A stretch of 64,000 nt of DNA from Sinomonas notoginsengisoli (GCF_021554725.1 NZ_JAIZDP010000007.1:1-64000), one strand, 5' to 3'; counted from the stretch's first letter, positions 7,615 through 16,234 are shown. Translations and numbers: made by a program. The notes: a model not told the origin generated them from the letters alone.

Positions 7615-9114
7615 ATGCCGGAGGACAACCTGCGGCCGGCCGTCGCGGCCCCGCACGGAGCGATCGTTCCTGCATCCCGGCGGCTCTTGGCCTCGTGGCA
7701 GCGCAGCGAGCGGTACGGCGTCTCCCCCGAGTCGATCGATCCGGTCTGGACCGGCGAGGTGGCCACGGACTCCCTGTTCTTCGAATGCGGCCGCGAGGTG
7801 CTCACCGACCTGCACACCACCTTGGCCGACGAGCCGGTCAGCCTCATGCTCACCGACGCGGAGGGGCTGGTCCTGAACCGCTTCAGCTCCAACCCGGTCC
7901 TCCTGCATGCGCTCGACGCCGTGCACCTCGCCCCGGGCTTCGCGTTCTCTGAGCGCGAGGCCGGCACCACGGGCCTGGGCCTGGCACTCGCCGACCGCGT
8001 TCCCAGCCTCGTGCGGGCTGCGGAGCACTACAACGCGAGCCTGTGCACGTACACGTGCGCCGCGGTTCCGGTCCTCGACCCGCTCTCGGGCCGGCTCGAG
8101 GGAAGCGTCAACATCACCACCTGGTCGCAGCAGTCGCACGCGCTCCTCCTGGCCCTCGCGCAGTCCGCCGCCAGCAGCACCGCCGCCCTCATGCTCGCGC
8201 GGTCGCATGGACGCACGCCCCGGCCCCAGCCCCAGGGCGGAGTATTCAGGATCCAGGGCAGCCGGATGGAACAGGGGCAGGAGACCCTCCAGGCCATGTC
8301 CCCTGCCTGGAGGGCTGCGGAGGCCGCCGCGGAGAGCGCCCTAGCCTCCGGCCACGCCGTCGCCGCCCTCGGCGAGCGCGGCTCGGGCCGGGCCACCCTG
8401 CTCGCCCAGGCCCTGCGCCGGGCACGTCCCCGCACCCGGGTCCTCACCGTCGATGTCCCCGCGCCGACTGATGTTCCGGCGTGGCTCGGCCTCTGGGTGC
8501 CGGAGATGACCAAAACCGGCACCGCCGTCATCATCGAGAACGCGGGAACGCTGCCGGCATGGGCCGTGCACGAGGTGCATGAGGCCATCGCCGCGGGGGC
8601 CACGTCGTCGCCCGCACACTGGGCTGTCACCGCGGAGCGGCTCGACGACATCCCGGCACCCATCGCGGCGCTGGTCGGCACCATGGTCGATTTGCCCCCG
8701 CTGCGCGAGCGCCCTGGGGACATCATGCCCATCGCCCGCCATGCCGCGCGCGAGGCTCGGCTGCGCGACGTCGCCTTCACCCCCGCCGCCGAGCACGCGC
8801 TCACCGCGTACGAGTGGCCGGGGAACGCGGACGAGCTCGTCCACGCCACGCGCGCCGCGGCCTCGCGCGCCGAGACGATCGACCTGCAGCACCTGCCCCC
8901 TGGCGTGCTCAGCCGACCGCCCGCGCGCCTCACGCGTCTCGAGGCCCTCGAACGGGACGAGATCGTCCGCAGCCTCTCCCGCCCCGGCACCACCGTTGCG
9001 CAAGCCGCCGCCGAGATCGGCATCAGCCGCGCCACCATCTACCGGCGCATGGCCCGGCTCGGCATCACCATGCCGAACGCCCCCAGCCCGCGCGACTCCG
9101 GGGCCCAAGAATAG
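7615..9114 (+). CDS. GAF-Fis transcriptional activator (AcoR/MimR type), sigma-54 motifs lost
   Basis: 499 residues. An N-terminal helix region ('LASWQRSERYGVSPE') leads into a GAF-like sensor (about 65-190, with 'AGTTGLGLALAD' and 'CTYTCAAVPVLDPLSGRLEG'). A degenerate AAA+ domain follows: a P-loop relic 'GERGSGRAT' but no GAFTGA loop. The C-terminal Fis HTH reads 'VAQAAAEIGISRATIYRRM'. Actinobacteria lack sigma-54, so this class must activate by another route. Related regulators control mim/prm monooxygenase operons and acetoin genes. The ATG at 7615 follows GAGGAGG with good spacing. Divergent from the amidohydrolase operon, its likely target. Confidence 0.85.
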   Translation: MPEDNLRPAVAAPHGAIVPASRRLLASWQRSERYGVSPESIDPVWTGEVATDSLFFECGREVLTDLHTTLADEPVSLMLTDAEGLVLNRFSSNPVLLHALDAVHLAPGFAFSEREAGTTGLGLALADRVPSLVRAAEHYNASLCTYTCAAVPVLDPLSGRLEGSVNITTWSQQSHALLLALAQSAASSTAALMLARSHGRTPRPQPQGGVFRIQGSRMEQGQETLQAMSPAWRAAEAAAESALASGHAVAALGERGSGRATLLAQALRRARPRTRVLTVDVPAPTDVPAWLGLWVPEMTKTGTAVIIENAGTLPAWAVHEVHEAIAAGATSSPAHWAVTAERLDDIPAPIAALVGTMVDLPPLRERPGDIMPIARHAAREARLRDVAFTPAAEHALTAYEWPGNADELVHATRAAASRAETIDLQHLPPGVLSRPPARLTRLEALERDEIVRSLSRPGTTVAQAAAEIGISRATIYRRMARLGITMPNAPSPRDSGAQE

Positions 9115-9222
9115 GCCTAGGGTCGCACTGTCCACTAAGGGAGCCCCGCCCACACGCGGCTCACGCACTCGCCCGTCCCCGCGGCACAGATTCCGCCTCG
9201 AGGTTTGGGGGACGATGGAGCC

Positions 9223-9615
9223 ATGAGCGATGAGACGGAGATGATCCAGCGCGGCATCGGAATCCTGACAGCGGCCCTGTCCTGGGAGCCCGAGGACCCG
9301 GCCGCGACAGCGATGTTCAAGGAGTCACTGCGGACGCTGGCCCGAGTGGACGACGCCGTGTCGGTGTCCTTCACCGGCGGCTCGCCGGAACAGGCGGCCG
9401 TGCTGCGCGAGGCCCTCCCCCAGGTGATCCGGCAGGTCATCGAGGCCATGGCCCCTGACTACACGCGCCTGGTCCTGGGGATGGCCATCGGGTTCAAGTC
9501 GGTGGCCGAGGCGTACCGGCGGGACGTGCCGGCCGCGGATGTCGCCGCCATCCTCCAGGCCGCCTCGCTGAACCTCGCCGAGGGTGCCGACGAGGACGAA
9601 GAAGACGACCAGTAG
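9223..9615 (+). CDS. Conserved hypothetical small acidic protein
   Basis: 130 residues, predicted all-helical, with an acidic tail ('EGADEDEEDDQ'). No signal peptide or membrane segment and no domain I recognise. The middle has amphipathic helices 'MFKESLRTLARVDD' and 'LREALPQVIRQVIEAM'. The ATG at 9223 is preferred; an upstream in-frame TTG (9205) has no better ribosome site. It stands alone between the regulator and the CYTH-CHAD gene. Function unknown. Confidence 0.65.
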   Translation: MSDETEMIQRGIGILTAALSWEPEDPAATAMFKESLRTLARVDDAVSVSFTGGSPEQAAVLREALPQVIRQVIEAMAPDYTRLVLGMAIGFKSVAEAYRRDVPAADVAAILQAASLNLAEGADEDEEDDQ

Positions 9616-9648
9616 GATCACCGGAACGCGGCGCACAGCGACGGTGCT

Positions 9649-9680
9649 GGCCCGCGCGGTGCTGCGGCTCAGTGCGGGCC
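9649..9680 (+). terminator. Possible terminator hairpin
   Basis: GGCCCGC (9649-9655) pairs with GCGGGCC (9674-9680) around an 18-nt loop, 33 bp after the stop at 9615, followed by CTTCGT. The long loop makes this a weaker call. Confidence 0.4.
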
Positions 9681-9724
9681 CTTCGTCCTGTGCACTCGGG
9701 TAGAAGGCGGCCTAGGCTGTGACC

Positions 9725-11248
9725 ATGGCCGGTCACGACTCCCTTGAAGTGGAGCGAAAGTACACCGTCGACGACGGCATGACCGTCCCCTCCCTCTCAG
9801 ACCTCCCAGGGGTGGACCGCGTGAGTCCCTCCGGCATCCACCGCCTCGAAGCCATGTACTTCGACACGCCACAGCTGGCCCTAGCGGCACACGGAATCAC
9901 ACTGCGCCGGCGCACCGGGGGGCCGGACGCGGGCTGGCACCTCAAGCTTCCCGCGGGCAAGGGTGCGCGCCACGAGGTCACCGAGCCCCTCGGCGTGGAC
10001 CCGACAGTGGTCCCGGCGCGCCTGAAGGGCCTCGTGACGATTTATGTACGGGATGCCGAGCTGGTTCCCGCGGCACGGGTGAGCACCCGGCGCGCCACAG
10101 CACATCTGCTCAGTGAGAGCGGAAGGGTCCTCGCGGAGTTCAGCGACGACCGGGTCGAGTCCCAGGCACCGCCCGGCCTGGGCCCACTCCAGAAGTGGCG
10201 CGAATGGGAGATCGAGCTCGAGAAGGGCTCCGAAGACCTCCTTTCCGCCGCCGACGAGCTGTTGGCCGAAAGCGGGGTGCATCCCGCCACCCTCCCGTCG
10301 AAGCTGGCCCAGGCGCTCGGGCCCTCCCTCCCCCAGAAAGAGCCCGTCGAGGCCCCCACGCGCAAGGGGGAGGCCGGCGTCGTGCTCCTCGCCTACATGC
10401 ACCAGCAACTCGAGGCGCTCAAGGCGGAGGATCCCGGCGTGCGCCTCGATGCCCCAGACGCCGTGCACCAGCTACGAGTCGCGGGGCGCCGCATGCGGTC
10501 CGCGCTCGCGACCTTCAGGAAGCTCGTCGACGCGGACACGGCGAACCGCCTCCGGGAGGAGCTCGCATGGCTGGGGGGCACCGTCGGACAGGCCCGCGAC
10601 GTCGAGGTGATGCGCGAACGGCTCGAGGCCCTGGTCGCGGCCGAGCCGCCCGGAGTGCTGACCAGCGCGGCCACAGGACGGATAGAGCGGGAGTCGGCTT
10701 CACGCTACCGGCAGGCGCACGACGTCGGCCTGGCCGCCTTGGACGGGGAGCGTTACTTCCGCCTGCTCGACTCCCTCGAGGCGTTCCTCGCCGACCCGCC
10801 GCTGGCCGATCAGGGCCGGAAGAAGGCCTCCAAGACGATTGCGCGCCGCATAGAGAAGGACATCGAGCGGCTCCGTGCAGCGGTCCGTGCCGCCCACGAG
10901 GTGGAGGACGCCGAGACCGGGGACGAGGCCACTCTCGATGCCGCCCTCCATGAGGTGCGCAAGAAGGCCAAGCGCCTGCGCTACGCCGCCGAGGCGGCGA
11001 CCCCGGTCCTGGGAAAGCGCGCCTCAAAGCTCGCCGCAGCGGCCGAGCAGATCCAGGACACGCTCGGGGCCCTTCAGGACTCTGTGGTGATCCGGGAACA
11101 CCTGCGCGATCTCGCGGCCCAGGCCGAGGCCGACGGCGAGAGCACCTTCAGCTTCGGGCGCCTGCATGCGCTCGAGCAGCAGCGGGCCGCAGAGGCCCGC
11201 GCCCACTTCGCCCGCGATTGGGCCGATTTCACCAAGGAGCAGTCATGA
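9725..11248 (+). CDS. CYTH-CHAD domain protein (polyphosphate/triphosphate handling)
   Basis: 507 residues. The CYTH domain (about 5-200) starts with 'EVERKYTVDD', the acidic-basic signature of triphosphate tunnel enzymes, and has 'LRRRTGGPDAGWHLKLP'. The CHAD domain (about 225-500) contains the conserved basic helices 'DAVHQLRVAGRRMRSAL' and 'EVRKKAKRLRYAAEA' that bind polyphosphate. CYTH-CHAD fusions are triphosphatase or polyphosphate-granule proteins. ATG at 9725 is chosen over a GTG two codons upstream (9719). The stop overlaps the next gene's start (ATGA), so the flavodoxin is translationally coupled to it. Confidence 0.85.
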   Translation: MAGHDSLEVERKYTVDDGMTVPSLSDLPGVDRVSPSGIHRLEAMYFDTPQLALAAHGITLRRRTGGPDAGWHLKLPAGKGARHEVTEPLGVDPTVVPARLKGLVTIYVRDAELVPAARVSTRRATAHLLSESGRVLAEFSDDRVESQAPPGLGPLQKWREWEIELEKGSEDLLSAADELLAESGVHPATLPSKLAQALGPSLPQKEPVEAPTRKGEAGVVLLAYMHQQLEALKAEDPGVRLDAPDAVHQLRVAGRRMRSALATFRKLVDADTANRLREELAWLGGTVGQARDVEVMRERLEALVAAEPPGVLTSAATGRIERESASRYRQAHDVGLAALDGERYFRLLDSLEAFLADPPLADQGRKKASKTIARRIEKDIERLRAAVRAAHEVEDAETGDEATLDAALHEVRKKAKRLRYAAEAATPVLGKRASKLAAAAEQIQDTLGALQDSVVIREHLRDLAAQAEADGESTFSFGRLHALEQQRAAEARAHFARDWADFTKEQS

Positions 11249-11784
11249 CACAAATCCTCGTTGCCTACGGGACCGCCGAGGGGCACACGCGCACGGTCTC
11301 CGAGTTCATCGCGGACGTGCTGCGCGGGCGGGGCCATGACGTCATCGTTGCTGACGTGGCGGAGACGGACAGGGTCCCCGAAGGGTGCTGTGCGGTGATC
11401 CTCGGAGGGCCGATTCACGTGAACAAGCACGATGCCCCGGTGGTCGACTTCGCCGCGAGGAACGTGGCGGCTCTCTCGGCCACTCCCTCGGTGTTCTTCT
11501 CGGTGAGCCTCGGCGTCCTCTACGACGTTCCGGAGGCACAGAAGCATGTGCGCGAATTCGCGGAGGCGAGCGGATGGCAGCCCCCTACCGTATGGCTCGT
11601 CGCCGGGGCGCTCCTCTACACCCAGTACAGCTTCGTCAAGCGGCAGCTCATGAGGACCATCGCCGCCAGCAAGCCAGGCGCGCTCAGCACGGACACCAGC
11701 AAGGACCATGACTACACCGACTGGGACGAGCTGCGGCGCTTCGCCGAGGACTTCGCGGACGAGCTGGCCACGGCCGCAGCCTGA
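11245..11784 (+). CDS. Flavodoxin-fold protein, HemG/protoporphyrinogen-oxidase-like
   Basis: 179 residues. The FMN-binding loop 'VAYGTAEGHTRTVSEF' is at the N-terminus, and 'VILGGPIHVNKHD' and 'FFSVSLGVLYDVPEAQ' are typical of the HemG-like flavodoxin group (menaquinone-dependent protoporphyrinogen dehydrogenase and relatives). The C-terminal 'DYTDWDELRRFAEDFA' also fits. A heme role is possible, but other redox roles are equally likely since no heme genes are near. Start at 11245 is set by an AAGGAG at 11233-11238 and the ATGA overlap with the CYTH-CHAD gene. Confidence 0.8.
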   Translation: MTQILVAYGTAEGHTRTVSEFIADVLRGRGHDVIVADVAETDRVPEGCCAVILGGPIHVNKHDAPVVDFAARNVAALSATPSVFFSVSLGVLYDVPEAQKHVREFAEASGWQPPTVWLVAGALLYTQYSFVKRQLMRTIAASKPGALSTDTSKDHDYTDWDELRRFAEDFADELATAAA

Positions 11785-11835
11785 GCCACCTGTCTGCATA
11801 CGCCTGCTCGTGGGTGAGTCGGACCGCTAGGCCGC

Positions 11836-12957
11836 TCACCCGGCGTCGAACGTCACCACCTGCCGGATCACGCCGCCCGAGGCGAGCGCGTCCATGCCAT
11901 CGTTGATCTCGTCGAGCGTGATCCGGCGCGAGACGAGCCGCTCGAGCGGGAGCCGGCCCTCCCGCCAGAGCCGCTCGAACCCGGGCACGTCCCGCTTGGG
12001 CACGGCGGAGCCGAGGTAGCTGCCCACCACGGTCTGCGCCTTGGCGGTGAGCTGTAGCGGCTCGATCTCCGCCGTCGCGCCGGGGGCCGGAAGCCCCACC
12101 GTCACGAGCGTCCCGCCCAGGCCCAGCAGCTTGAAGGCTGTCTCGAACGCGCGTGGGTGGCCCACGGCTTCGAGCACCACGTCAGCGGCCACGTTCCTCT
12201 CGATCGCCTCCGCCGGTGTGAGCGCTTCCGCTGCGCCCCACTCGCGCGCCGTCGCGAGCTTGGACTCCTGCGCGTCCACTGCGACAACATGGGAGCCGGT
12301 CGCGAGGGCCGTGAGGAGTCCGGCCATGCCAACTCCCCCGAGTCCCACAACGGCCACGCTCGTCTCCGGCGTGATCCTGGCGGCGTTGAGCATGGCCCCG
12401 CCGCCGGTGAGCACGGCACAGCCGAGCAGGGCCGCGACGGTGGGAGGCACGTCGTCACCGACGGGGACGATCGAGCGCTCGTCGACCACGGCGTGGGTCG
12501 CGAAGCCGGAGACTCCCAGGTGGTGCTGGACCGTCTCGCCTCCCCGCGTCAGATGGCGCGTGCCGGTGAGCAGCGTCCCCGCGGCGTTCGCCGCACTGCC
12601 CCGCTCGCATGGGAGCCGCCCATCAGTGGCGCACGCGGCGCATTCACCGCAGCGCGGCAGGAACGTCATGACGACCCGCTGGCCGGGGCCCACGGATTCG
12701 ACACCCTCGCCGACGTACTCGACGATGCCGGCTGCCTCGTGGCCCAGCAGCATCGGCAGCGGGCGCGGCCGGGACCCGTTGACCACGGACAGATCGGAGT
12801 GGCATAGGCCGGCCGCTTCGATCCTGACGAGCAGCTCACCCGGTCCGGGCCCCGTGAGCTCAAGCTCGTCAATCGTGATGGGGCGTGAGTCCGCGTATGG
12901 CGGCTCGGCGCCCATAGCGTTGAGGACGGCGCCGCGGATGGTCTGGGTGGCGGGCAT
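11836..12957 (-). CDS. Zinc-dependent alcohol dehydrogenase (class III-like MDR)
   Basis: 373 residues. Catalytic zinc residues are in 'GLCHSDLSV' and 'LLGHEAAG'; the structural zinc cysteines are in 'CGECAACATDGRLPC'; the nucleotide motif is 'VVGLGGVGMAG'. Length and the long loop after 'GEGVESVGPGQRV' fit the class III/benzyl-alcohol or mycothiol-dependent group of actinobacteria. The C-terminal 'ITLDEINDGMDALASG' is typical. AAGGAG precedes the ATG at 12957. It sits downstream of a hydroxyacid dehydrogenase gene on the same strand (94-bp gap), so the two may share a transcript. Substrate unknown. Confidence 0.88.
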   Translation of the reverse strand: MPATQTIRGAVLNAMGAEPPYADSRPITIDELELTGPGPGELLVRIEAAGLCHSDLSVVNGSRPRPLPMLLGHEAAGIVEYVGEGVESVGPGQRVVMTFLPRCGECAACATDGRLPCERGSAANAAGTLLTGTRHLTRGGETVQHHLGVSGFATHAVVDERSIVPVGDDVPPTVAALLGCAVLTGGGAMLNAARITPETSVAVVGLGGVGMAGLLTALATGSHVVAVDAQESKLATAREWGAAEALTPAEAIERNVAADVVLEAVGHPRAFETAFKLLGLGGTLVTVGLPAPGATAEIEPLQLTAKAQTVVGSYLGSAVPKRDVPGFERLWREGRLPLERLVSRRITLDEINDGMDALASGGVIRQVVTFDAG

Positions 12958-13051
12958 GGAGGACTCCTTCGACCGGCGTTGTGCTACTCGCAGTCAAGCA
13001 AGAATCGCCCGGCGGGCCAAGGCCGCACGCGAGAGCGCATCCAACCGCGGC

Positions 13052-13918
13052 TCAACCGCCGTGGTGGAACGCCTCGACGACCGCGGCCATGTCCTCGCCG
13101 CTGTGGCCTGACTCCAGGGCCGCTTCGAACCGTCCGCGCAACGCGTCCATGAGCGCCGAGCTCACCCCGGAAGACCGCAGCGCCTCGGCGATGAGAGCCG
13201 AATCCTTCGCGGCACCGTCGAGCGGGAACGCTGGCGGGAAATCCCCGGCGATCATCGCCTTGCCCTTGAGCTGGGCATAGGCACTGTCCGTCCCCGCGCC
13301 GGAGATGGTGTCGAGGAACAGCTGCGGGTCGAGCCCCAGCCCGCGTGCGAGGTCGATGGCCTGGGCCGTCCCGCCCACGAGCGTGAGCACCCACGAGTTC
13401 ATGACGAGCTTGAGCCGCTGTCCGTCCCCCGGCTGCTCGCCGACCCAGACCGTGGTGGACCCGATCGCGTCGAACGCGGGCGCAACGGCCTCGCGCACCT
13501 CACTGGGGCACCCCGCCAGCACGGTGAGCGTCCCCTCCTGCGCGGGCTGCTTCGTGCCCATGACTGGCGCGTCAACGAAGGGCACGCCCGCCGCGCGCGC
13601 CTGGTCGGCGAGCCGCTGGGCCCCATCGGGCCCCACGGTGGCGCTCTGCACCCAGACCGCGCCGGGCTTCATGCCGGAGAACACCTCCGCCATGACATCG
13701 GCGGTCGCCTCCTCGTCGAAGAGCATGGTCAGCACGAGGTCAGCACCCGCAACCGCCTCGGCCGCGCTCTCGGCGACCCGCGCGCCGTCGTCCGCGAGTG
13801 CCGCTGCCCGCTCGCGGCTGCGGTTCCAGACGGCGACGTCGAACCCTGCCTTGGCGAGGTTCCGCGCCATCCCCGCGCCCATGATCCCCGTTCCGAGGAC
13901 CGCTGCCTTTGTACCCAT
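13052..13918 (-). CDS. 3-hydroxyisobutyrate dehydrogenase-family NAD(P)-dependent oxidoreductase
   Basis: 288 residues. The Rossmann start 'AAVLGTGIMGAGMARNLAKAG' has the beta-hydroxyacid dehydrogenase signature. The substrate segment 'FVDAPVMGTKQPAQEG' and the catalytic Lys region 'GQRLKLVMNSWV' are present. The family reduces or oxidises 3-hydroxyacids (3-hydroxyisobutyrate, tartronate semialdehyde, succinic semialdehyde); no neighbour narrows this. The ATG at 13918 follows a GGAAGG-rich leader; the open frame upstream of it lacks family sequence. Confidence 0.85.
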   Translation of the reverse strand: MGTKAAVLGTGIMGAGMARNLAKAGFDVAVWNRSRERAAALADDGARVAESAAEAVAGADLVLTMLFDEEATADVMAEVFSGMKPGAVWVQSATVGPDGAQRLADQARAAGVPFVDAPVMGTKQPAQEGTLTVLAGCPSEVREAVAPAFDAIGSTTVWVGEQPGDGQRLKLVMNSWVLTLVGGTAQAIDLARGLGLDPQLFLDTISGAGTDSAYAQLKGKAMIAGDFPPAFPLDGAAKDSALIAEALRSSGVSSALMDALRGRFEAALESGHSGEDMAAVVEAFHHGG

Positions 13919-14032
13919 GTGTGCCTTCCTTTCGCCTCGGTCCACGCTAGTTCCCGCGACGCCACAGCCTCAAGGGGCATCGCCGCTTCAAAGGGCATTG
14001 CCGCGGCAGGCACACGCTGCGACGATGACTGC

Positions 14033-14365
14033 GTGGCGTACAGCACTGAGCTCGCGGAGCGGATCCGCGGCGTCCTCGCCGGCACCGCGGACTTCACCGA
14101 GAAGAAGATGTTCGGGGGCCTCGCGTTCCTGGTCGGCGGCAACATGGCGGTGAGCGCGAGCGGCGAAGGCGGACTGCTCCTGCGCGCCGACCCGGCGGCC
14201 AGCAAAGAGCTGTGTGCGAACCCCGGCGTCGAGCGGGCCGTGATGCGCGGCAAGGCCATGGACGGCTGGCTCCGCGTGGATGATGACGCCATCGCGGACG
14301 ACGCCGGGCTGCGCCGCTGGGTCCAGGTCGGCGTCGACTACGCCCGGTCGCTGCCGGCCAAGTAG
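14033..14365 (+). CDS. TfoX N-terminal domain protein
   Basis: 110 residues, GTG start at 14033 chosen because family members start with 'AYSTELAERIRGVL'. The core 'EKKMFGGLAFLVGGNMAVS' and 'VMRGKAMDGWLRVD' are the TfoX_N signature. Stand-alone TfoX_N proteins are widespread and of unknown role; the competence regulator TfoX/Sxy carries the same domain with an extra C-terminal half that is missing here. No good ribosome site is visible, so expression may be weak or leaderless. Confidence 0.8.
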   Translation: MAYSTELAERIRGVLAGTADFTEKKMFGGLAFLVGGNMAVSASGEGGLLLRADPAASKELCANPGVERAVMRGKAMDGWLRVDDDAIADDAGLRRWVQVGVDYARSLPAK

Positions 14366-14420
14366 CCAACAGGGCGCGGAGCATTCCCCTCAGCGGAGCG
14401 CGTTTGGCAGACTGCGGAGG

Positions 14421-15086
14421 ATGACCCAGTTGACCAGCATGTTCGGCCGCCTCTTCGCCGCCGGCTTCGGCGCTGTCAAGGCCCTCCGGCCGCACCGCCC
14501 CATCCACACGCAGGGCGTACTGCTGGCCGGGTCTCTCGAGGTTGACGGCGGCACCTCGGGGATCCCGTTCCTGGACACGCCCTCGTCGACGCCCGTGACG
14601 GCCCGGCTCTCGCGCTCGCTAGGCCTACCTCTTCCGTGGCCGGACATCATCGGGCTCGCCCTCCGCTTCCCGAAGCACGACGGCGACGCCGACCTCCTGC
14701 TCGCATCCACAGGCTGGGGCGTCCCCGGCAGGTTCTTCCTCACCATGCACCGCACGGCCGGACCGGCGAACCTGACGTCCCTCATGCCCTACCGGGGCAG
14801 TCGCGGTGCCGTCCTGCTGGGCGCCCGTACGCTCGGCTCGGACCCGGGCTCGCCGGGCCGGTTCGCGCCGGACGCCGAGTGGGAGCTCGCGCTGTCCTGG
14901 ACCGCTCCGCGCGGAGTCTGGCATCGCTGCGGGAGGATCATCCTCGCCCCCGTCCTCGATTCCGAGGGCAGGGTCCAGGACACCCCAGAGCGCTTCGACC
15001 CGCTGCTCAACGAGCTGCCCACGGCCGGCACATACGGGTGGACGCGGCGCCTGCGCGAGCACTCGTACCGGCGGGCGCGAAGCTAG
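14421..15086 (+). CDS. Conserved hypothetical protein
   Basis: 221 residues. Features seen: an N-terminal 'MFGRLFAAGFGAVKALRPHRP', 'GTSGIPFLD', 'ARLSRSLGLPLPWPDIIGLALRF', and a C-terminal 'PERFDPLLNELPTAGTYGW'. This conserved pattern occurs in a family of actinobacterial proteins often named hypothetical or phosphodiesterase; I cannot confirm any activity. The start is uncertain: GGAGG directly abuts the ATG at 14421, which is too close. A TTG at 14430 has better spacing and loses only three residues. Convergent with the adenine deaminase gene, 39 bp away. Confidence 0.65.
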   Translation: MTQLTSMFGRLFAAGFGAVKALRPHRPIHTQGVLLAGSLEVDGGTSGIPFLDTPSSTPVTARLSRSLGLPLPWPDIIGLALRFPKHDGDADLLLASTGWGVPGRFFLTMHRTAGPANLTSLMPYRGSRGAVLLGARTLGSDPGSPGRFAPDAEWELALSWTAPRGVWHRCGRIILAPVLDSEGRVQDTPERFDPLLNELPTAGTYGWTRRLREHSYRRARS

Positions 15087-15125
15087 GCTTCCGGTTGCTC
15101 GAACGCCGTCTCGGTGATCCCGCGC

Positions 15126-16136
15126 TCACTCTCGCGGGCGCGCGCCCTCCCACCTCTCGATCTCGGCGAGCAGCTCGCCCTTTCGCTCCGCGGAGGCGAA
15201 GCTCGCGGTGACCGAGTTTCGGGCCAAGAGGCCCAGCTCCGCGGCGGAGAGGCCGAACTCCTCGGCGACAGCCTCCAGATTCTCCCCCGCATAACCGCCG
15301 AAGTATGCAGGGTCGTCCGAGTTCACGGTCACGTGGAGCCCAGCGGCGAGCATGGCCGGCAACGGATGGTCCGCCAGCCGGTCCACAGCGCGGAGCCGCA
15401 CGTTGGAGAACGGGCAGACGGTGAGCGGGATGCCGTGCTCGGCCAAGTGCCGCACGAGCTCTGGGTCCTCGAGGGACCGGATGCCGTGGTCGATCCGCTC
15501 CGCGCCCAGCTCGCGCAGCGCGTCCCACACATACTCGGGCCCGCCCTCCTCCCCTGCATGCGCCACGGCGTGGAGGCCGAGTGCACGGGCCTCGGCATAA
15601 ATAGGGGCAAACCTCCCTGCGGGGTTGCCCACCTCGGCCGAGTCCAGGCCGACACCGAGCAGCGCCTCGGGCCGCGTCCGCGCTTCAGCCCACACCTCCT
15701 CCGCCTCCTCCACTGGGGCGTCCCGCAGGAAGCACAGGATGAGCCCGCCGGTCACGCCCAGGTGAGCGGCAGCGTCGAGCGCGTCCTGCAGGCCCCCGAT
15801 CACGTCTGCATACGGGACCCCGCGGGCGGTATGGGCCTGGGCGTCGAAGAACAGCTCGACGTGGCGGACGCCCTCGGCCGCGGCCCGGCGGAGATAGGCC
15901 GCGGCGAGGTCGCGGAAGTCCTCGCGCGTGCGCAGCACATCCATGCAGGCGTAGTACAGGTCGAGGAAGGACTGCAGGTCCGTGAACCGGTACGCGGCGC
16001 GCAACTCCTCAACGGACGCGAAGGGCAGGTCGACGCCGTTCCGCACCGCGAGCGCGAACGCGAGGTCAGGCTCGAGCGTGCCCTCGACGTGCAGATGCAA
16101 CTCGGCCTTGGGCAGGGTGAGGGCGTCGGAGGTCAT
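15126..16136 (-). CDS. Adenine deaminase of the adenosine-deaminase-like fold
   Basis: 336 residues of the zinc-dependent adenosine/AMP deaminase TIM barrel. Zinc ligands His14 and His16 are in 'AELHLHVEGT'; 'HAGEE' (193-197) supplies His and the catalytic Glu; 'SDDPAYF' (273-279) supplies the zinc Asp. 'NSDDPAYFGGY' instead of the adenosine-type 'TDDP' is the mark of the adenine-specific clade (yeast Aah1, Pseudomonas PA0148, Arthrobacter AAur1117), so adenine to hypoxanthine is the likely reaction in purine salvage. ATG start at 16136. Divergent from the ABC exporter operon. Confidence 0.85.
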   Translation of the reverse strand: MTSDALTLPKAELHLHVEGTLEPDLAFALAVRNGVDLPFASVEELRAAYRFTDLQSFLDLYYACMDVLRTREDFRDLAAAYLRRAAAEGVRHVELFFDAQAHTARGVPYADVIGGLQDALDAAAHLGVTGGLILCFLRDAPVEEAEEVWAEARTRPEALLGVGLDSAEVGNPAGRFAPIYAEARALGLHAVAHAGEEGGPEYVWDALRELGAERIDHGIRSLEDPELVRHLAEHGIPLTVCPFSNVRLRAVDRLADHPLPAMLAAGLHVTVNSDDPAYFGGYAGENLEAVAEEFGLSAAELGLLARNSVTASFASAERKGELLAEIERWEGARPRE

Positions 16137-16171
16137 GCGCTCTACCCTCGCACACGGCGCCGCCTCCGGCC

Positions 16172-16214
16172 TTTACGCAATCTTTGCAGTTCTGAATATT
16201 CACAAAATTGTGAA
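16172..16214 (+). promoter_or_regulatory. Promoter and palindromic operator of ABC exporter operon
   Basis: A possible -35 TTTACG (16172-16177) and -10 AATATT (16195-16200) are separated by 17 bp. A palindrome TTCACAA-AA-TTGTGAA (16199-16214) overlaps the -10 end. It is 20 bp before the first operon gene, whose third gene encodes a winged-helix regulator, so feedback repression is the natural reading. Confidence 0.55.
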
Positions 16215-16234
16215 AACGGAGTAGCCTTAATGGC

